A DNA stretch of 53,999 bases. Origin: Sphingomonas sp. 1F27F7B (GTDB lineage: Bacteria > Pseudomonadota > Alphaproteobacteria > Sphingomonadales > Sphingomonadaceae). Each line of letters opens with the position of its first letter. Positions within the stretch are counted from its first letter, which is position 1. The stretch spans positions 1 through 53,999 of the forward strand of contig NZ_SCMK01000030.1 in assembly GCF_005503355.1 (NCBI RefSeq), written 5' to 3'. Below the pieces are notes generated by a model. That model was given only the letters and a program-made list of their open reading frames with translations, ran no database searches and was not told the origin of the DNA. The position numbers and the translations under genes were made by a program. Shown one piece after another: positions 9,212 through 18,644 of this stretch.

Positions 9212-11533
9212 ATGCGACATCATCTCTGCGGCACCGCCCTGACGGCACTCGCGCTGGCGACGAGCGCCGCGCCGGCCCTGGCTCAGATCCAAGCTCCGGT
9301 CGCGGCATCGCCTCAGGCGGAAGAGGATGCGCCCGCGACCGAGATCATGGTGACGGCCCGCAAGCGCAACGAGCGCCTGCAGGACGCGCCGATGTCGATC
9401 TCCGCCTTCTCCGAAACCGACCTGCGCGAGGGCAACGCCCGCGACTTCAAGGACGTGCTGCGCAAGGTGCCCGGCGTGTCCTTCTCCGGTGCCGAGCTGG
9501 GCCAGAGCCGCTACAGCATCCGCGGCGTCAGCACCACGTCGCCCAGCCCGACGGTCGGCATCTATCTCGACGACATCTCGCTGCTCGGCGCGACCAATGC
9601 CTTCAGCGGCGCGGCCGATCCGGTATTCTTCGATTTCAGCCGGGTCGAGATCCTCAAGGGGCCACAGGGCACGCTCTATGGCGGCAGTGCGATGGGCGGC
9701 GCGATCAAATATGTCAGCCACGCGCCCGAGCCGGGGGCGACCACGCTCGACACCGCGGCGGGGATCGCCACCACGGCGCATGGCGGCCTGTCCTACAATG
9801 GCGAGGGGGTGCTCAACCTGCCGCTGTCCGACCAATTCACCCTGCGCGCCGGCGCGCTCTATCGTCGCAACGCCGGCTATGTGGACAATGTCGCCAACGG
9901 CAGCGTCGTCGACGTGCGCACCAGCACCACGGCCCCGCCGGCCGCGCTGACGCCGCTCGCGCGGCCATCGCTGAGCACGCGCGCCGTCGAGGACCAGAAT
10001 TCCGACCATGTCCTGGCGGTCAAGGCAGCGCTGCTGTGGCAGCCCGACGCCACGCTCGACATCACGCCATCGCTGTTCCGCCAGGCCTATCGCCAGAAGA
10101 ACACCGGCGCCTTCTTCACCAACCTGCCCGGGCTGCAGAGCTCGTTCCGGCTCGAGCAGCCGACCGATGACGATCTCGGCGTCTATTCGCTCGACATCGT
10201 CAAGCGGTTCGGCAGTGTCGATGTCACTTCGCTCACCGCCTATGTCGACCGCTCGGTGCGGTTCGACCGCGACTATTCCTTCTATATCGCGACGCTGGTT
10301 CCCCCGCTGTTCGCCGTCAATTCGCCCAACGCTTCCAACAGCAGCACCCGGACGTTCAGCCAGGAGCTGCGCGCGGCTTCGGCCGACCCCGCGGCGCGGC
10401 TGCGTTGGACTGCCGGGCTCTACTACGCGCACCAGCGCGACGAGCTCGACCAGACGGTCAATTCGATCGGGGTTGGCGCGCTGCTCGGGCTCGGCACCGA
10501 CACGGTCTATCACGGCAATAGCGTGAGCAAGCTGCGGCAGTACGCCGCCTTCGCCGCGCTGACCTATGAGATCCTGCCACGCCTCGAAGCCACCGCCGGG
10601 CTGCGCTATTTCAACATCAAGCAGACGATCGGCACCCGCGGGAACGGCGTGCTCAACGGCGGAAACACCCAAGGCAATGCCGAGACGCGCGAAAGCGGAG
10701 TCAACCCCAAGATCGAGCTCGCCTATCGCGCCGCCCGTGACAATCTGGTCTATGCCAGCGCGGCCAAGGGTTTCCGTCCCGGCGGCGGCAATCCCTTCGC
10801 AGTGGCGCCCGGGTTATGCCAGGCCGACCTCACCAATCTCGGTCTCAGCGCGGTGCCGGTCGCCTTCAGGTCGGATCGGCTGTGGACCTACGAGATCGGC
10901 AGCAAGAACCAGTTCCTCGGCCGCCGCCTGACCGTGAACGGCGCCGCGTTCTACACCGACTGGAAGAACATTCAGCAAAACGTCTTCCTGCCCGGGTGCG
11001 GCTTCTCGTTCAGCGGCAATGTCGGCGGCGCCGAAATCAAAGGTGCCGAGCTGAGCGCTCAGCTTGCCACCGGCGGCCTGACGCTCGGCGCCGCGGCGAG
11101 CTATACCGATGCCAAGATCTCCAAGAGCGCGCCCGGGGTGTCGGCCGCGGTGGGGCAGCCGGTGCTCGACACGCCGAAATGGATCGCCAACGCCAACATC
11201 GCCTATCGCGTCGCGCTTGGTGGCGGGATGACTGCGACGGCGCGCGCCGACTATCAGTATCGCAGCTCGAGCCTCAGGATGTTCGAGAACAGCTTCACCG
11301 TCGTCACCCCGGCGGGGCCGGTGTCCGCGCCCAATCCCACGCAGCGGCAGCACGCCTATGACGTCGTCAATCTCGGTCTGACCGTCGATACCGGAACGTG
11401 GCAGGTCGATCTCTATGTCAACAACCTGACGGACGAGAGGCCGCTGCTCGACCACAATGTCGTCAGCGGGATGCAGGCCGCGGTCACGCTGCGGCCAAGG
11501 ACGGTCGGTCTCGGCCTTCGTCGGCAATTCTGA
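9212..11533 (+). CDS. TonB-dependent outer-membrane receptor (PegB-like position)
   Basis: Outer-membrane beta-barrel of 773 residues that takes up a ligand using TonB energy. ATG 9212 gives a clear signal peptide (RHHLCGTALTALALATSAAP, cleavage after ALAQ). A TonB-box region (EIMVTARKRNE) and plug domain (residues ~45-165, with KGPQGTLYGGSAMGGAIKY) follow, then the barrel, which ends in the classic terminal Phe (GLRRQF). It is divergent from the AraC gene and is followed with no gap by the DUF3089 hydrolase (TGA then GTG). It probably imports the substrate processed by the minus-strand enzymes. Receptors of this type serve many organic ligands, so iron is not implied. Confidence 0.92.
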   Translation: MRHHLCGTALTALALATSAAPALAQIQAPVAASPQAEEDAPATEIMVTARKRNERLQDAPMSISAFSETDLREGNARDFKDVLRKVPGVSFSGAELGQSRYSIRGVSTTSPSPTVGIYLDDISLLGATNAFSGAADPVFFDFSRVEILKGPQGTLYGGSAMGGAIKYVSHAPEPGATTLDTAAGIATTAHGGLSYNGEGVLNLPLSDQFTLRAGALYRRNAGYVDNVANGSVVDVRTSTTAPPAALTPLARPSLSTRAVEDQNSDHVLAVKAALLWQPDATLDITPSLFRQAYRQKNTGAFFTNLPGLQSSFRLEQPTDDDLGVYSLDIVKRFGSVDVTSLTAYVDRSVRFDRDYSFYIATLVPPLFAVNSPNASNSSTRTFSQELRAASADPAARLRWTAGLYYAHQRDELDQTVNSIGVGALLGLGTDTVYHGNSVSKLRQYAAFAALTYEILPRLEATAGLRYFNIKQTIGTRGNGVLNGGNTQGNAETRESGVNPKIELAYRAARDNLVYASAAKGFRPGGGNPFAVAPGLCQADLTNLGLSAVPVAFRSDRLWTYEIGSKNQFLGRRLTVNGAAFYTDWKNIQQNVFLPGCGFSFSGNVGGAEIKGAELSAQLATGGLTLGAAASYTDAKISKSAPGVSAAVGQPVLDTPKWIANANIAYRVALGGGMTATARADYQYRSSSLRMFENSFTVVTPAGPVSAPNPTQRQHAYDVVNLGLTVDTGTWQVDLYVNNLTDERPLLDHNVVSGMQAAVTLRPRTVGLGLRRQF

Positions 11534-12727
11534 GTGCGGCGGCGGGGAGTCTGGAAGAAGGCGGCGCTGCTTGCCTTCATGGGGACGGGCGCGCTCGGCC
11601 TGCTGGGCGTGTTCGGCATCGGCCCGGCGGCGACACTGGTCGCGATCTTCGAATCCCCCTCCGGGCCCTTCGATCCCGCCCGCGCCCCGCCTGCGCCCGA
11701 CTATGCTCATTCGGACGCGTGGCTGGCCTTTCCCGGGCACAACGGGCTCGAGCGCTCGACGCCGCCGGGGATGACGGCGATCGACGAAGCGAAGGCGCCG
11801 GCCGACGTCTTCTTCATCCATCCGACGACCTATCAGCGAAGCAATGTGTGGAACGTCGCCTATGATCATGCGTCCGAATTCGATCCCGCGGTCCTGCTCG
11901 GCCAAGCCAGCGTGTTCAACGGCTGCTGCCGCATCTTCGCGCCGCATTATCGCCAGGCTTCGCTGCGTGCGCTGGATCGCAGCCGGGATGCGGTGGCGCT
12001 GGCCTATGGCGACGTTGCGCAGGCCTTCCGCCATTTCATCGAGCACGAGAATCGCGGCCGCCCGTTCCTGATCGCCGCGCACAGCCAGGGTGCGATGCAC
12101 GCGGTTCGGCTGCTTCAGGCGGAGATCCTGGGCACACCGCTCCAGTCGCGGCTGGTCGCCGCGTACGTCATCGGCGCCTACGCGCCGTCCGACTTCGGCA
12201 CGATCGGCCTCCCGGTCTGCGATGGTGCCCGGCAGGTTGGTTGCATCCTTTCCTGGAACACGAGTCAGTCGGGCCGCACCGGGGCGTTCCAGCTGATCCG
12301 GGACAAGACCTATTGGTGGCGCGGCGGCGAGAAGAACACGGGGCAGCCGCCGGCGATCTGCGTCAATCCGCTCACCTGGCGCCGCGAGGGCGCCGCACCC
12401 GCGACCGACAATCCCGGGAGCTTGCCCTTTCCCACCGGCAAGGCCAGCGAACCGGGCAGAACCCTCGCTGCGCTGACTCCGCATCTGACCGGCGCGGTGT
12501 GCGACGAGGGGCTGTTGAAGGTCGATATCGCCTGGTCGGCGCCAAGCGGCTTCCGTGACTCCTTGAGCCTGATCTACGGCAGCTATCATCTCGGCGACTA
12601 CGGCATCTTCTATGCCGCGATCCGGCGCAATGCGCGTGAGCGGGTGCAGGCCTGGACAGCGGAAGCCAGTGAACGCGGGTCCGGTGGCCCGCGATCACCC
12701 GAGCAAGCGATCCCGATCATGAATTGA
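11534..12727 (+). CDS. DUF3089 alpha/beta-hydrolase-like protein
   Basis: Predicted lipase/esterase-like protein of 397 residues. A hydrophobic N-terminal segment (residues ~9-30) probably anchors it or directs export. FFIHPTTYQRSNVWN and FNGCCRIFAPHYRQA are typical DUF3089 text, and IAAHSQGAMHA supplies the nucleophile elbow GxSxG-like AHSQG. The start is GTG, immediately after the receptor stop codon, so the two genes are probably one transcript. A periplasmic hydrolase coupled to an outer-membrane receptor would trim an ester or similar bond on the imported compound. Substrate unknown; the family has little biochemistry. Confidence 0.82.
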   Translation: MRRRGVWKKAALLAFMGTGALGLLGVFGIGPAATLVAIFESPSGPFDPARAPPAPDYAHSDAWLAFPGHNGLERSTPPGMTAIDEAKAPADVFFIHPTTYQRSNVWNVAYDHASEFDPAVLLGQASVFNGCCRIFAPHYRQASLRALDRSRDAVALAYGDVAQAFRHFIEHENRGRPFLIAAHSQGAMHAVRLLQAEILGTPLQSRLVAAYVIGAYAPSDFGTIGLPVCDGARQVGCILSWNTSQSGRTGAFQLIRDKTYWWRGGEKNTGQPPAICVNPLTWRREGAAPATDNPGSLPFPTGKASEPGRTLAALTPHLTGAVCDEGLLKVDIAWSAPSGFRDSLSLIYGSYHLGDYGIFYAAIRRNARERVQAWTAEASERGSGGPRSPEQAIPIMN

Positions 12728-12895
12728 AGCGATGAGGAGCGGAGGGGAGGTTCTTGCTTGAAACGAGCCAAGCGGCCCTACTGGTTCCGACGCGTTCCTG
12801 GGGCTCGCCCCCGTCGCTTCGTGTGCCTCGGGCCTTGGCGGCAGCGTCCGATACGGTTCGGCCCTGACGGCGACGCCGCGCGGATCAGGCTCAAC

Positions 12896-14371
12896 TCAGC
12901 GCGTGACATTCTCCAGTTTCGCGAGCTCCGCTCGTGCCCTGGCTGCCGTCAGCGGAAAATAGCCGGAGTAGCGCACCCGTTCCTGGCCTTCGCGGCTGAG
13001 GATGTAGCGGAGAAACGCAGCGACCTGCGGTGCAATCCGGCCGGGTGCCAGGCGGATGTACATGTATCGGGTCAGCGGATAGCGACCAGTTGACGCGTTG
13101 ACGGCATCAAGGGGGACGGCAATGCCGTCGGCGCCCGCGACCGGCAGGGCCCGCAGCCCGGGGGCGCCTTCCTCCAGCCCGCCGAAACCGATCGCAGCCG
13201 GGTCGCCGGTCAGGGCCTTGGCCGTATCGGCGATCGGCGCCTCGACGACGGCGGGGTTCCATGCGCTTCCAGCCAGCACCTTGATCTGCATCGACATCGC
13301 ATTGGGAGCGATCCGCGGAGGAATGCGGATCGTGATCGGCCGATCCGCCCATTCGCCCGTCAGGCCCAACTGGCCCCAGCGCGTGATCGTCGGATTCTCG
13401 CGGAGGATGGCGCGGAGTTGATCGAGGCGGATGCTGCCAAGCGGGTTTGACGGATGGACGAAGATCGCCTGGGCGCTCGTGCGCTGCGGGGTGTTGAAGC
13501 CGCCACGCGCCACGGCAATCTCGACCGGATGCCCGGTCCCCTCGGCAAAGGCGGCACGCCATTGTGCGAGTTCGGCCGGCCATAGCTCGCGTCCCATCGG
13601 CGCGATGTCGGTTTCGCCGACCAGCAGCGCGTGAAAGCCGTTGAGCGTCCCGAAATGCTCCCACCGCGCACCGCGCCGCATTCCCGGCTGGAGTATTTCG
13701 AAGCGGCACATCCAGCTATCCAGCAGTGCCTTCATCCCGTCGCTGCCCACGCTGCGGATGCTGCCCGACAATCCAGGTGCCGGCCGGTAGGGCGCCAGGG
13801 CCGGATCGAGCGGCGCGGCGAACCCGCGCAGCTTCGCGCGCTCGGTTTCGATCAACGCGGGCTCGAGCGCGGCAAAGCCCGGAGCATTCGCGATCGCGCG
13901 TTGCCCTTCCATGGACAGCGCAAGTTCGACGAAGCGATGCACGCGGCCCGGAAGCGGCGAGTCCGGGCGCTTGTTTACCGCGATCCAGGCGGGGCGGCCG
14001 CCGACGGACCCGATGCGGATCATCAGCGGCCGCTTCATCATGTCGCCGCGGAACTGGTGATCATAGGGCGCGACCTCGGTAGGAGCGAAGTCGCGCGCGA
14101 CCGGCGCCATGTCGGCGAGTTCGAAAATCAGCGTTCCCGCCGCCGTCGCGTCGGAGCGGTGCGACCAGCGCAGCGGCGCTGCGGCTTGCGGATACCGGGA
14201 TCGGTGAAGCGCGAGCAGCCCGTCCATCGCCCGTGCCATCGCGCCGTCACCCTGACTGCTCGGTATGCGATCCTGCAATTGATCGGCGGCGCATTCGGGT
14301 TGGGCGTCGGCCATGGCGGGCGGCGAAGCCAGGAACATGGCGAGGGCAGCGGGCAGGGCGGAAGGGCGCAT
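12896..14371 (-). CDS. PstS-like periplasmic substrate-binding protein with two fused domains
   Basis: Exported binding protein of 491 residues. A signal peptide (MRPSALPAALAMFLASPPAMA) precedes a short binding-protein-like region (~25-205, ending in RFVELALSMEGQRAI) and a full PstS-like domain (~215-491, with WGQLGLTGEWADRPI and FLRYILSREGQERV). The same order, a short protein then a full one, occurs as two overlapping genes at 18704 and 19351, so this gene looks like their fusion. No PstC, PstA or PstB is near. The RxDxSGT phosphate-ligand segment of true PstS is not visible, so phosphate may not be the ligand. Divergent from a YVTN propeller gene across a region with CGGAT repeats. Confidence 0.82.
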   Translation of the reverse strand: MRPSALPAALAMFLASPPAMADAQPECAADQLQDRIPSSQGDGAMARAMDGLLALHRSRYPQAAAPLRWSHRSDATAAGTLIFELADMAPVARDFAPTEVAPYDHQFRGDMMKRPLMIRIGSVGGRPAWIAVNKRPDSPLPGRVHRFVELALSMEGQRAIANAPGFAALEPALIETERAKLRGFAAPLDPALAPYRPAPGLSGSIRSVGSDGMKALLDSWMCRFEILQPGMRRGARWEHFGTLNGFHALLVGETDIAPMGRELWPAELAQWRAAFAEGTGHPVEIAVARGGFNTPQRTSAQAIFVHPSNPLGSIRLDQLRAILRENPTITRWGQLGLTGEWADRPITIRIPPRIAPNAMSMQIKVLAGSAWNPAVVEAPIADTAKALTGDPAAIGFGGLEEGAPGLRALPVAGADGIAVPLDAVNASTGRYPLTRYMYIRLAPGRIAPQVAAFLRYILSREGQERVRYSGYFPLTAARARAELAKLENVTR

Positions 14372-14421
14372 GATAGCTCCACGAACAGATGTGCGAGACT
14401 GTCCCCTCGCCATGCGCTCCG

Positions 14422-14599
14422 GGCAATCCGGCGGATGTCGGAAGCCGCCGATGCATCGAGGATCGCGCGACGGATGCAAGATCGAGCCAGGAGGGTTCTG
14501 CGGGCGTGGTTCGATGGCCCGAACAAGGAGCGGCGGCGGCATTTTGCTGCGTCCGGCGGATAGTTGCGCGCGCGTCGGTCCGGCATCCGCCGGATTGCC
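14422..14599. promoter_or_regulatory. Divergent control region with CGGAT inverted repeats
   Basis: Between the divergent binding-protein and propeller genes lie two near-identical 21-base arms in inverted orientation, 14422-14442 and 14579-14599, differing at one base. Each contains a small palindrome of ATCCG and CGGAT around one base (14426-14436 and 14585-14595). Further single copies are TCCGGCGGAT at 14552-14561 and GACGGATGC near 14470. Similar CGGAT pairs occur before other units of this cluster, suggesting one shared regulator. Binding is inferred. Confidence 0.5.
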
Positions 14600-14649
14600 G
14601 CTGACGGAGGCCAAACGGAAAATCCCCGAACTCAAATCCGGGAGCTTCC

Positions 14650-15690
14650 ATGCGCCTATTCCCACTCTTTGCGGTCCTCTGCGCGGCGCTGGCTGGATGC
14701 CGGAGTGCGCCGGACTCCACCGGGAACGCGTCAGAGGCTGCGCGCGCGACCTCGTTCCAGATCGACCGGATCCATCTGCCGGGGGAAGGCCGGGGCGACT
14801 ATATTCTCGCCGACCCCGACGCGCGCCGCCTCTACGTCACGCACGGGCCGGTCGTTCACATCCTCGATCTCGACAGGCTGGCACCGATCGCCCGAGTTAC
14901 GGGATTCAAGAAGGCGCACGGCGTCGCGCTGTCGCATGGCAAGGGCTATGCGAGCGATGGCGACGGCAACCGGGTGCTTGTGTTCGATCCGGTCAACGGA
15001 CGGGTTCTCAAGACGATCAACGCCGGCGGAAATCCAGACAGCATCCTGACCGATCCCGCTTCATCCAAGGTTTTCGTGTTCAACGGTGCGAGCAAGGACG
15101 CGACCGTCATCGACCCGGCGACCGACACGATCGCGAAGGTCATTCCGATCGGCGACAAGCCCGAATTCTCGCAGGCCGACGGCAAGGGCAGGATCTGGGT
15201 CAATCTCGAGGAATCCGCGGCGATCGCGGAGATCGATACCAAGAGCTTGACGGTGGTACGCAGGATCGCACTGCCGGATTGCGAGGGGCCCGCCGCGCTG
15301 GGCTTCGATCCCGCGAAGCGGCGTCTGTTCTCCACGTGCGGCAACGGGATGCTGAAGGTCGTCGATGCCGATAGCGGCCGGGTGGCCGCCGAACTCCCCG
15401 TGGGCGAGGATCCGGACGGCATCGCCTTCGATCCCGAGCGCGAGCGCCTCTATGTCGCCAATCGTGACGGTGGCTGGACGATCGTCGTGCGGACCGGCGA
15501 CGACCGGTATCAGGTGGAGCAGAGGCTTGCGATCGATGCCTATGCGAAGACAGCCGCCTACGATCCCAAGACGCACCGGGTATTCAGTTCCACCGCCGAT
15601 CTCGTCTGGCCGAAGGCGGTTCCGGGCAAGCGTCTGCTGCCCGATGCGAGGCCGGGTTCATTCCGGCTGATCGTGGTTTCCGAGAAATAA
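14650..15690 (+). CDS. YVTN/YncE-like beta-propeller lipoprotein
   Basis: Secreted protein of 346 residues. A lipoprotein signal (LCAALAGC, lipidated Cys17) is followed by repeated beta-propeller blades of the YVTN/YncE type, for example DPDARRLYVTHG, DPASSKVFVFNG and DPERERLYVANRDG. GGGAG lies about 5 bases before the ATG. E. coli YncE is a periplasmic propeller produced under iron control beside a TonB receptor; whether this one has a similar job is unknown. It is divergent from a fused PstS-like gene and 60 bases upstream of a CitMHS transporter gene on the same strand. A second propeller is encoded at 20587-21651. Likely role is binding or scaffolding in the periplasm. Confidence 0.85.
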   Translation: MRLFPLFAVLCAALAGCRSAPDSTGNASEAARATSFQIDRIHLPGEGRGDYILADPDARRLYVTHGPVVHILDLDRLAPIARVTGFKKAHGVALSHGKGYASDGDGNRVLVFDPVNGRVLKTINAGGNPDSILTDPASSKVFVFNGASKDATVIDPATDTIAKVIPIGDKPEFSQADGKGRIWVNLEESAAIAEIDTKSLTVVRRIALPDCEGPAALGFDPAKRRLFSTCGNGMLKVVDADSGRVAAELPVGEDPDGIAFDPERERLYVANRDGGWTIVVRTGDDRYQVEQRLAIDAYAKTAAYDPKTHRVFSSTADLVWPKAVPGKRLLPDARPGSFRLIVVSEK

Positions 15691-15750
15691 CAAGGGCCTG
15701 GGGCGGCGCGCACCCAGCCGCGGCACCATCGGGCTCTCCTGAGGGGGGAT

Positions 15751-17097
15751 ATGAATATGATGTTGTCGATCCTGGCGTTCGGGATGGTCGTGGCTTTCAT
15801 GACATTGATCATGACCAAGCGCGTGTCCGCGCTGATGGCGCTGATCCTGGTGCCGCTGCTTTTCGCGCTGCTCGCAACTCCCCTCACCGGCATCGATCCC
15901 GCGGGGCTGGGAAAGATGATGATGGCCGGCGTAAGGGAGCTTGCTCCGACCGGAGTGATGCTGGTCTTCGCGATCCTCTATTTTGGCTTGATGATCGACG
16001 TCGGCCTGTTCGATTCCCTCATCAAGGCGATCGTGCGCATCGTCGATGGCGATCCCGTCAAGATCCTCATCGGTACGGCGGTGCTCGCCTTGGTCGTATC
16101 GCTCGATGGGGACGGTGCGACCACCTACATGATTACGACCGCGGCCATGCTGCCGCTCTATCGTCACATGAAGATGGATGTCCGCATGATGGCGTGCATC
16201 ATCATCATGGCCGGCGCGGTGATGAACGTGCTGCCCTGGGGCGGACCGACCGCGCGGGTGGTCAGCGCATTGAAGCTCGACGCCGCGGAGGTGTTCGTGC
16301 CGTTGATCGGGCCGATGATCCTTACGGCCCTGTGGGTGATCTTCGTCGCGTGGCGCTTCGGCGTCCGGGAACGCGCGCGGCTGGCGAAGCTGCCCGCGGA
16401 TGCCGTGGACGAGCATGCGAGCGCGGTCGAGATCCTCGCCGAGGACAAGGACAGCCATGTCGAAGCGCGCCGGCCCGGGCTCATCTGGTTCAACTTTCTC
16501 CTCACCGCCGCACTCATGGCCGGGCTCGTCCTCGAGGTGATGCCGCTGGCGATCCTCTTCATGCTGGCTTTCGCAGTGGCGATGTCGGTGAACTATCCAC
16601 GGCTGCAGGATCAGCGCGAACGCTTCTCCGCGCACGCCGGGAATGCGCTCGCCGTCGGGGGGCTCATCTTCGCGGCGGGCATCTTCACCGGCATCCTGTC
16701 TGGCACGAAGATGGTCGATGCGATGGCAGCTACCGTTACCGATGCGATTCCGCCGGCTTGGGGCCCCTATATGGCGCCGATCGCGGCGGCACTCAGCGCG
16801 CCCTTCACCTTCTTCATTTCCAACGACGCATTCTATTTCGGCATGCTGCCGATCCTGGCCGAAACCGGGAGCCACTACGGATTGAGCGCAGCGGAGATTG
16901 GGCGCGCGTCGCTGGTAGGGCAGCAGGTACATCTGCTCAGCCCACTCGTCGCCTCCACCTACCTGCTCGTCGGGTTCTCGGGAATCGAGTTCGGCGAGCA
17001 CCAGCGCTTCACCCTGAAGTGGGCGGTCGGTTCGTTTTTCGTCTTCTTCCTGGCTTCGGTCGCACTCGGTGTTTTCCCATTCGCCGCGCACGTCTGA
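15751..17097 (+). CDS. CitMHS-family citrate (metal-citrate):H+ symporter
   Basis: Inner-membrane transporter of 448 residues with about eleven hydrophobic segments and a central hydrophilic loop (residues ~210-245, rich in charged residues). Text such as VLVFAILYFGLMIDVGLFD-type, SLDGDGATTYMITTAAMLPLY and NVLPWGGPTARV matches the CitMHS family, whose Bacillus members move citrate complexed with Mg2+ or other divalent metals. GGGGGG lies before the start. The next gene encodes a membrane protein with a TctC-type domain, a family that often binds tricarboxylates. Together they suggest uptake of citrate or a related acid and its sensing, but the ligand is not proven. Confidence 0.9.
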   Translation: MNMMLSILAFGMVVAFMTLIMTKRVSALMALILVPLLFALLATPLTGIDPAGLGKMMMAGVRELAPTGVMLVFAILYFGLMIDVGLFDSLIKAIVRIVDGDPVKILIGTAVLALVVSLDGDGATTYMITTAAMLPLYRHMKMDVRMMACIIIMAGAVMNVLPWGGPTARVVSALKLDAAEVFVPLIGPMILTALWVIFVAWRFGVRERARLAKLPADAVDEHASAVEILAEDKDSHVEARRPGLIWFNFLLTAALMAGLVLEVMPLAILFMLAFAVAMSVNYPRLQDQRERFSAHAGNALAVGGLIFAAGIFTGILSGTKMVDAMAATVTDAIPPAWGPYMAPIAAALSAPFTFFISNDAFYFGMLPILAETGSHYGLSAAEIGRASLVGQQVHLLSPLVASTYLLVGFSGIEFGEHQRFTLKWAVGSFFVFFLASVALGVFPFAAHV

Positions 17098-17195
17098 GAA
17101 CGGCGACAGGCTCGTGACAGCTAACGGTCGATAGTATTTCATCAGGAGAGGCCGGTCCTCGAGAATCGGCCCTTTGCAGTGGAGAGGGCTTGCCC

Positions 17196-18635
17196 ATGGG
17201 GGGGATTCGCGCGCCTCGCGGCGTCTGGAAAATCGCTTGTCGTTTCTGGTTGGCGTTGGTCGGATTGGTCATTGCGGCATCGCCGGTCGTTGCCAACAAG
17301 GTGCCTGCGCCCGCCAGGCTGCGCGTCGAGCGGCTTACGCTGATCGTACCGGCTGCGGTGGGAGGGGGCTGGGACCTCACCGCGAAGGCGATGAAGGTCG
17401 CTCTGGAAGACGAAGGGCTGGTCGGTGCGGTCAATATCGTCCGCTATCCAGGTGCAGGCGGGCTTGTGGGCCTCACGCAGTTCGTCAACCGCCATCGCGG
17501 ATCCGGCGATGTCCTGCTGGTCGGTGGGCTTGTCCTGATGGGATCCTCGATCCGCGACGAGTCCGCGATCACGCTGCGCGACGTCACGCCGGTGGCGCGG
17601 CTTACCGGCGATTGGGGCATGCTGGTCACCAGCACCATCTCGCCGATCCAGTCGGTCCGCGACATCGTCGAGACGATGCGGGAGCGCGCCGACGGGATTC
17701 GTTGGGCCGGCGGCGCGCTGGGCGGTCCGGACCAGGGGCTGGTATGGCGTATCGCGCAGAAGACAGGTGCCTCGATCGACGAGATTCCCTATTATGGCCG
17801 CGCCGGTGGCCGGCGTGTCGCGGACGCGCTGAGCGAAGGGCGTACCGATATCGGCCTGAGCGGCTACTCCGAATTCGCGCCGTTCCTCACCGACGGGCGG
17901 TTGCGGGTTCTCGCCGTGGCGTCTCCGGAGCGGATTCCGGGCATCGATGCACCCACGCTGCGCGAGAGCGGGATCGACGTGACGATGATGAACTGGCGCG
18001 GTGTCTTCATGGCCCCGGGGGTCAGCGCCGAGCAGCAGGACCAGTTGTCGGCATTGATCGGGGCGATGGCGACCAGCGCGAGCTGGCACAAGCTCCTCCG
18101 GCAGAATCGTTGGACCGACACCTATCTCGGCAGTGAAGGCTTCTCGCAGTTCATCGAGCGCGAGCAAGCGCGTTGGCAGGAGATCATCAACCCGCCGGAG
18201 CGCGAGAATGCAGTAAAGGTGCCGCCACCCAGCATGCGGGTAGGGGCGATAACCGCGGTGATCGCGCTGCTTGTATTCGCTATCGCCTCGGTGGCCGCTG
18301 CGGTGCTCGCCTGGCGACTGCATCGCCGCCGCCAGTTCGCCACCCTGCTCGAGCGGCGCTGCCAGGAGCTTGCACAGCAGCTCGACAATGGCAATTTCGA
18401 CGCGAGCAAGCTTGTGAAGGACGGCATCGACAACGATTTCGGTGAATGGAACCTCTCGCATGCGGAGGCTGACATCGCCTGGTTCATGCTCCGCGGCCTT
18501 CCGCTTCGCGAGATTGCCGCGCTGCGCGGAACCAGCGAGCGCACCGTACGGCAACAGGCTCAGGCAATCTATCGCAAGGCGGGGCTGGAGGGGCGTTCGG
18601 ATCTGGCCGGTCGCGTGCTCGAACGCTTCATCTAG
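17196..18635 (+). CDS. TctC-type periplasmic binding domain fused to a LuxR-type HTH: membrane-tethered one-component regulator
   Basis: A 479-residue protein with an unusual layout. An N-terminal membrane helix or uncleaved signal (~13-32) is followed by a tripartite-tricarboxylate binding-protein domain (~40-335; VPAAVGGGWDLTAKAM, YPGAGGLVGL, EGRTDIGLSGYSEFAPFL), a strong transmembrane helix (~349-373), a basic, helical linker, and a LuxR/GerE-type helix-turn-helix (~420-475; LSHAEADIAWFMLRGLPLRE, then SERTVRQQAQAIYRKAGLEG). Predicted topology: sensor in the periplasm, DNA-binding domain in the cytoplasm. ATG 17196 has GGAGAGG at 8 bases; a TTG at 17190 is too close to it. It follows the CitMHS gene on the same strand. 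It is the only regulator in the binding-protein cluster. The domain calls are by eye. Confidence 0.85.
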   Translation: MGGIRAPRGVWKIACRFWLALVGLVIAASPVVANKVPAPARLRVERLTLIVPAAVGGGWDLTAKAMKVALEDEGLVGAVNIVRYPGAGGLVGLTQFVNRHRGSGDVLLVGGLVLMGSSIRDESAITLRDVTPVARLTGDWGMLVTSTISPIQSVRDIVETMRERADGIRWAGGALGGPDQGLVWRIAQKTGASIDEIPYYGRAGGRRVADALSEGRTDIGLSGYSEFAPFLTDGRLRVLAVASPERIPGIDAPTLRESGIDVTMMNWRGVFMAPGVSAEQQDQLSALIGAMATSASWHKLLRQNRWTDTYLGSEGFSQFIEREQARWQEIINPPERENAVKVPPPSMRVGAITAVIALLVFAIASVAAAVLAWRLHRRRQFATLLERRCQELAQQLDNGNFDASKLVKDGIDNDFGEWNLSHAEADIAWFMLRGLPLREIAALRGTSERTVRQQAQAIYRKAGLEGRSDLAGRVLERFI

Positions 18636-18644
18636 GTCGCTAGG

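Noticed and set aside
8732..10672. Long minus-strand open frame across the araC/TonB-receptor region
   Set aside because: It crosses a divergent promoter region and two well-supported genes in other frames and has no recognisable domain.
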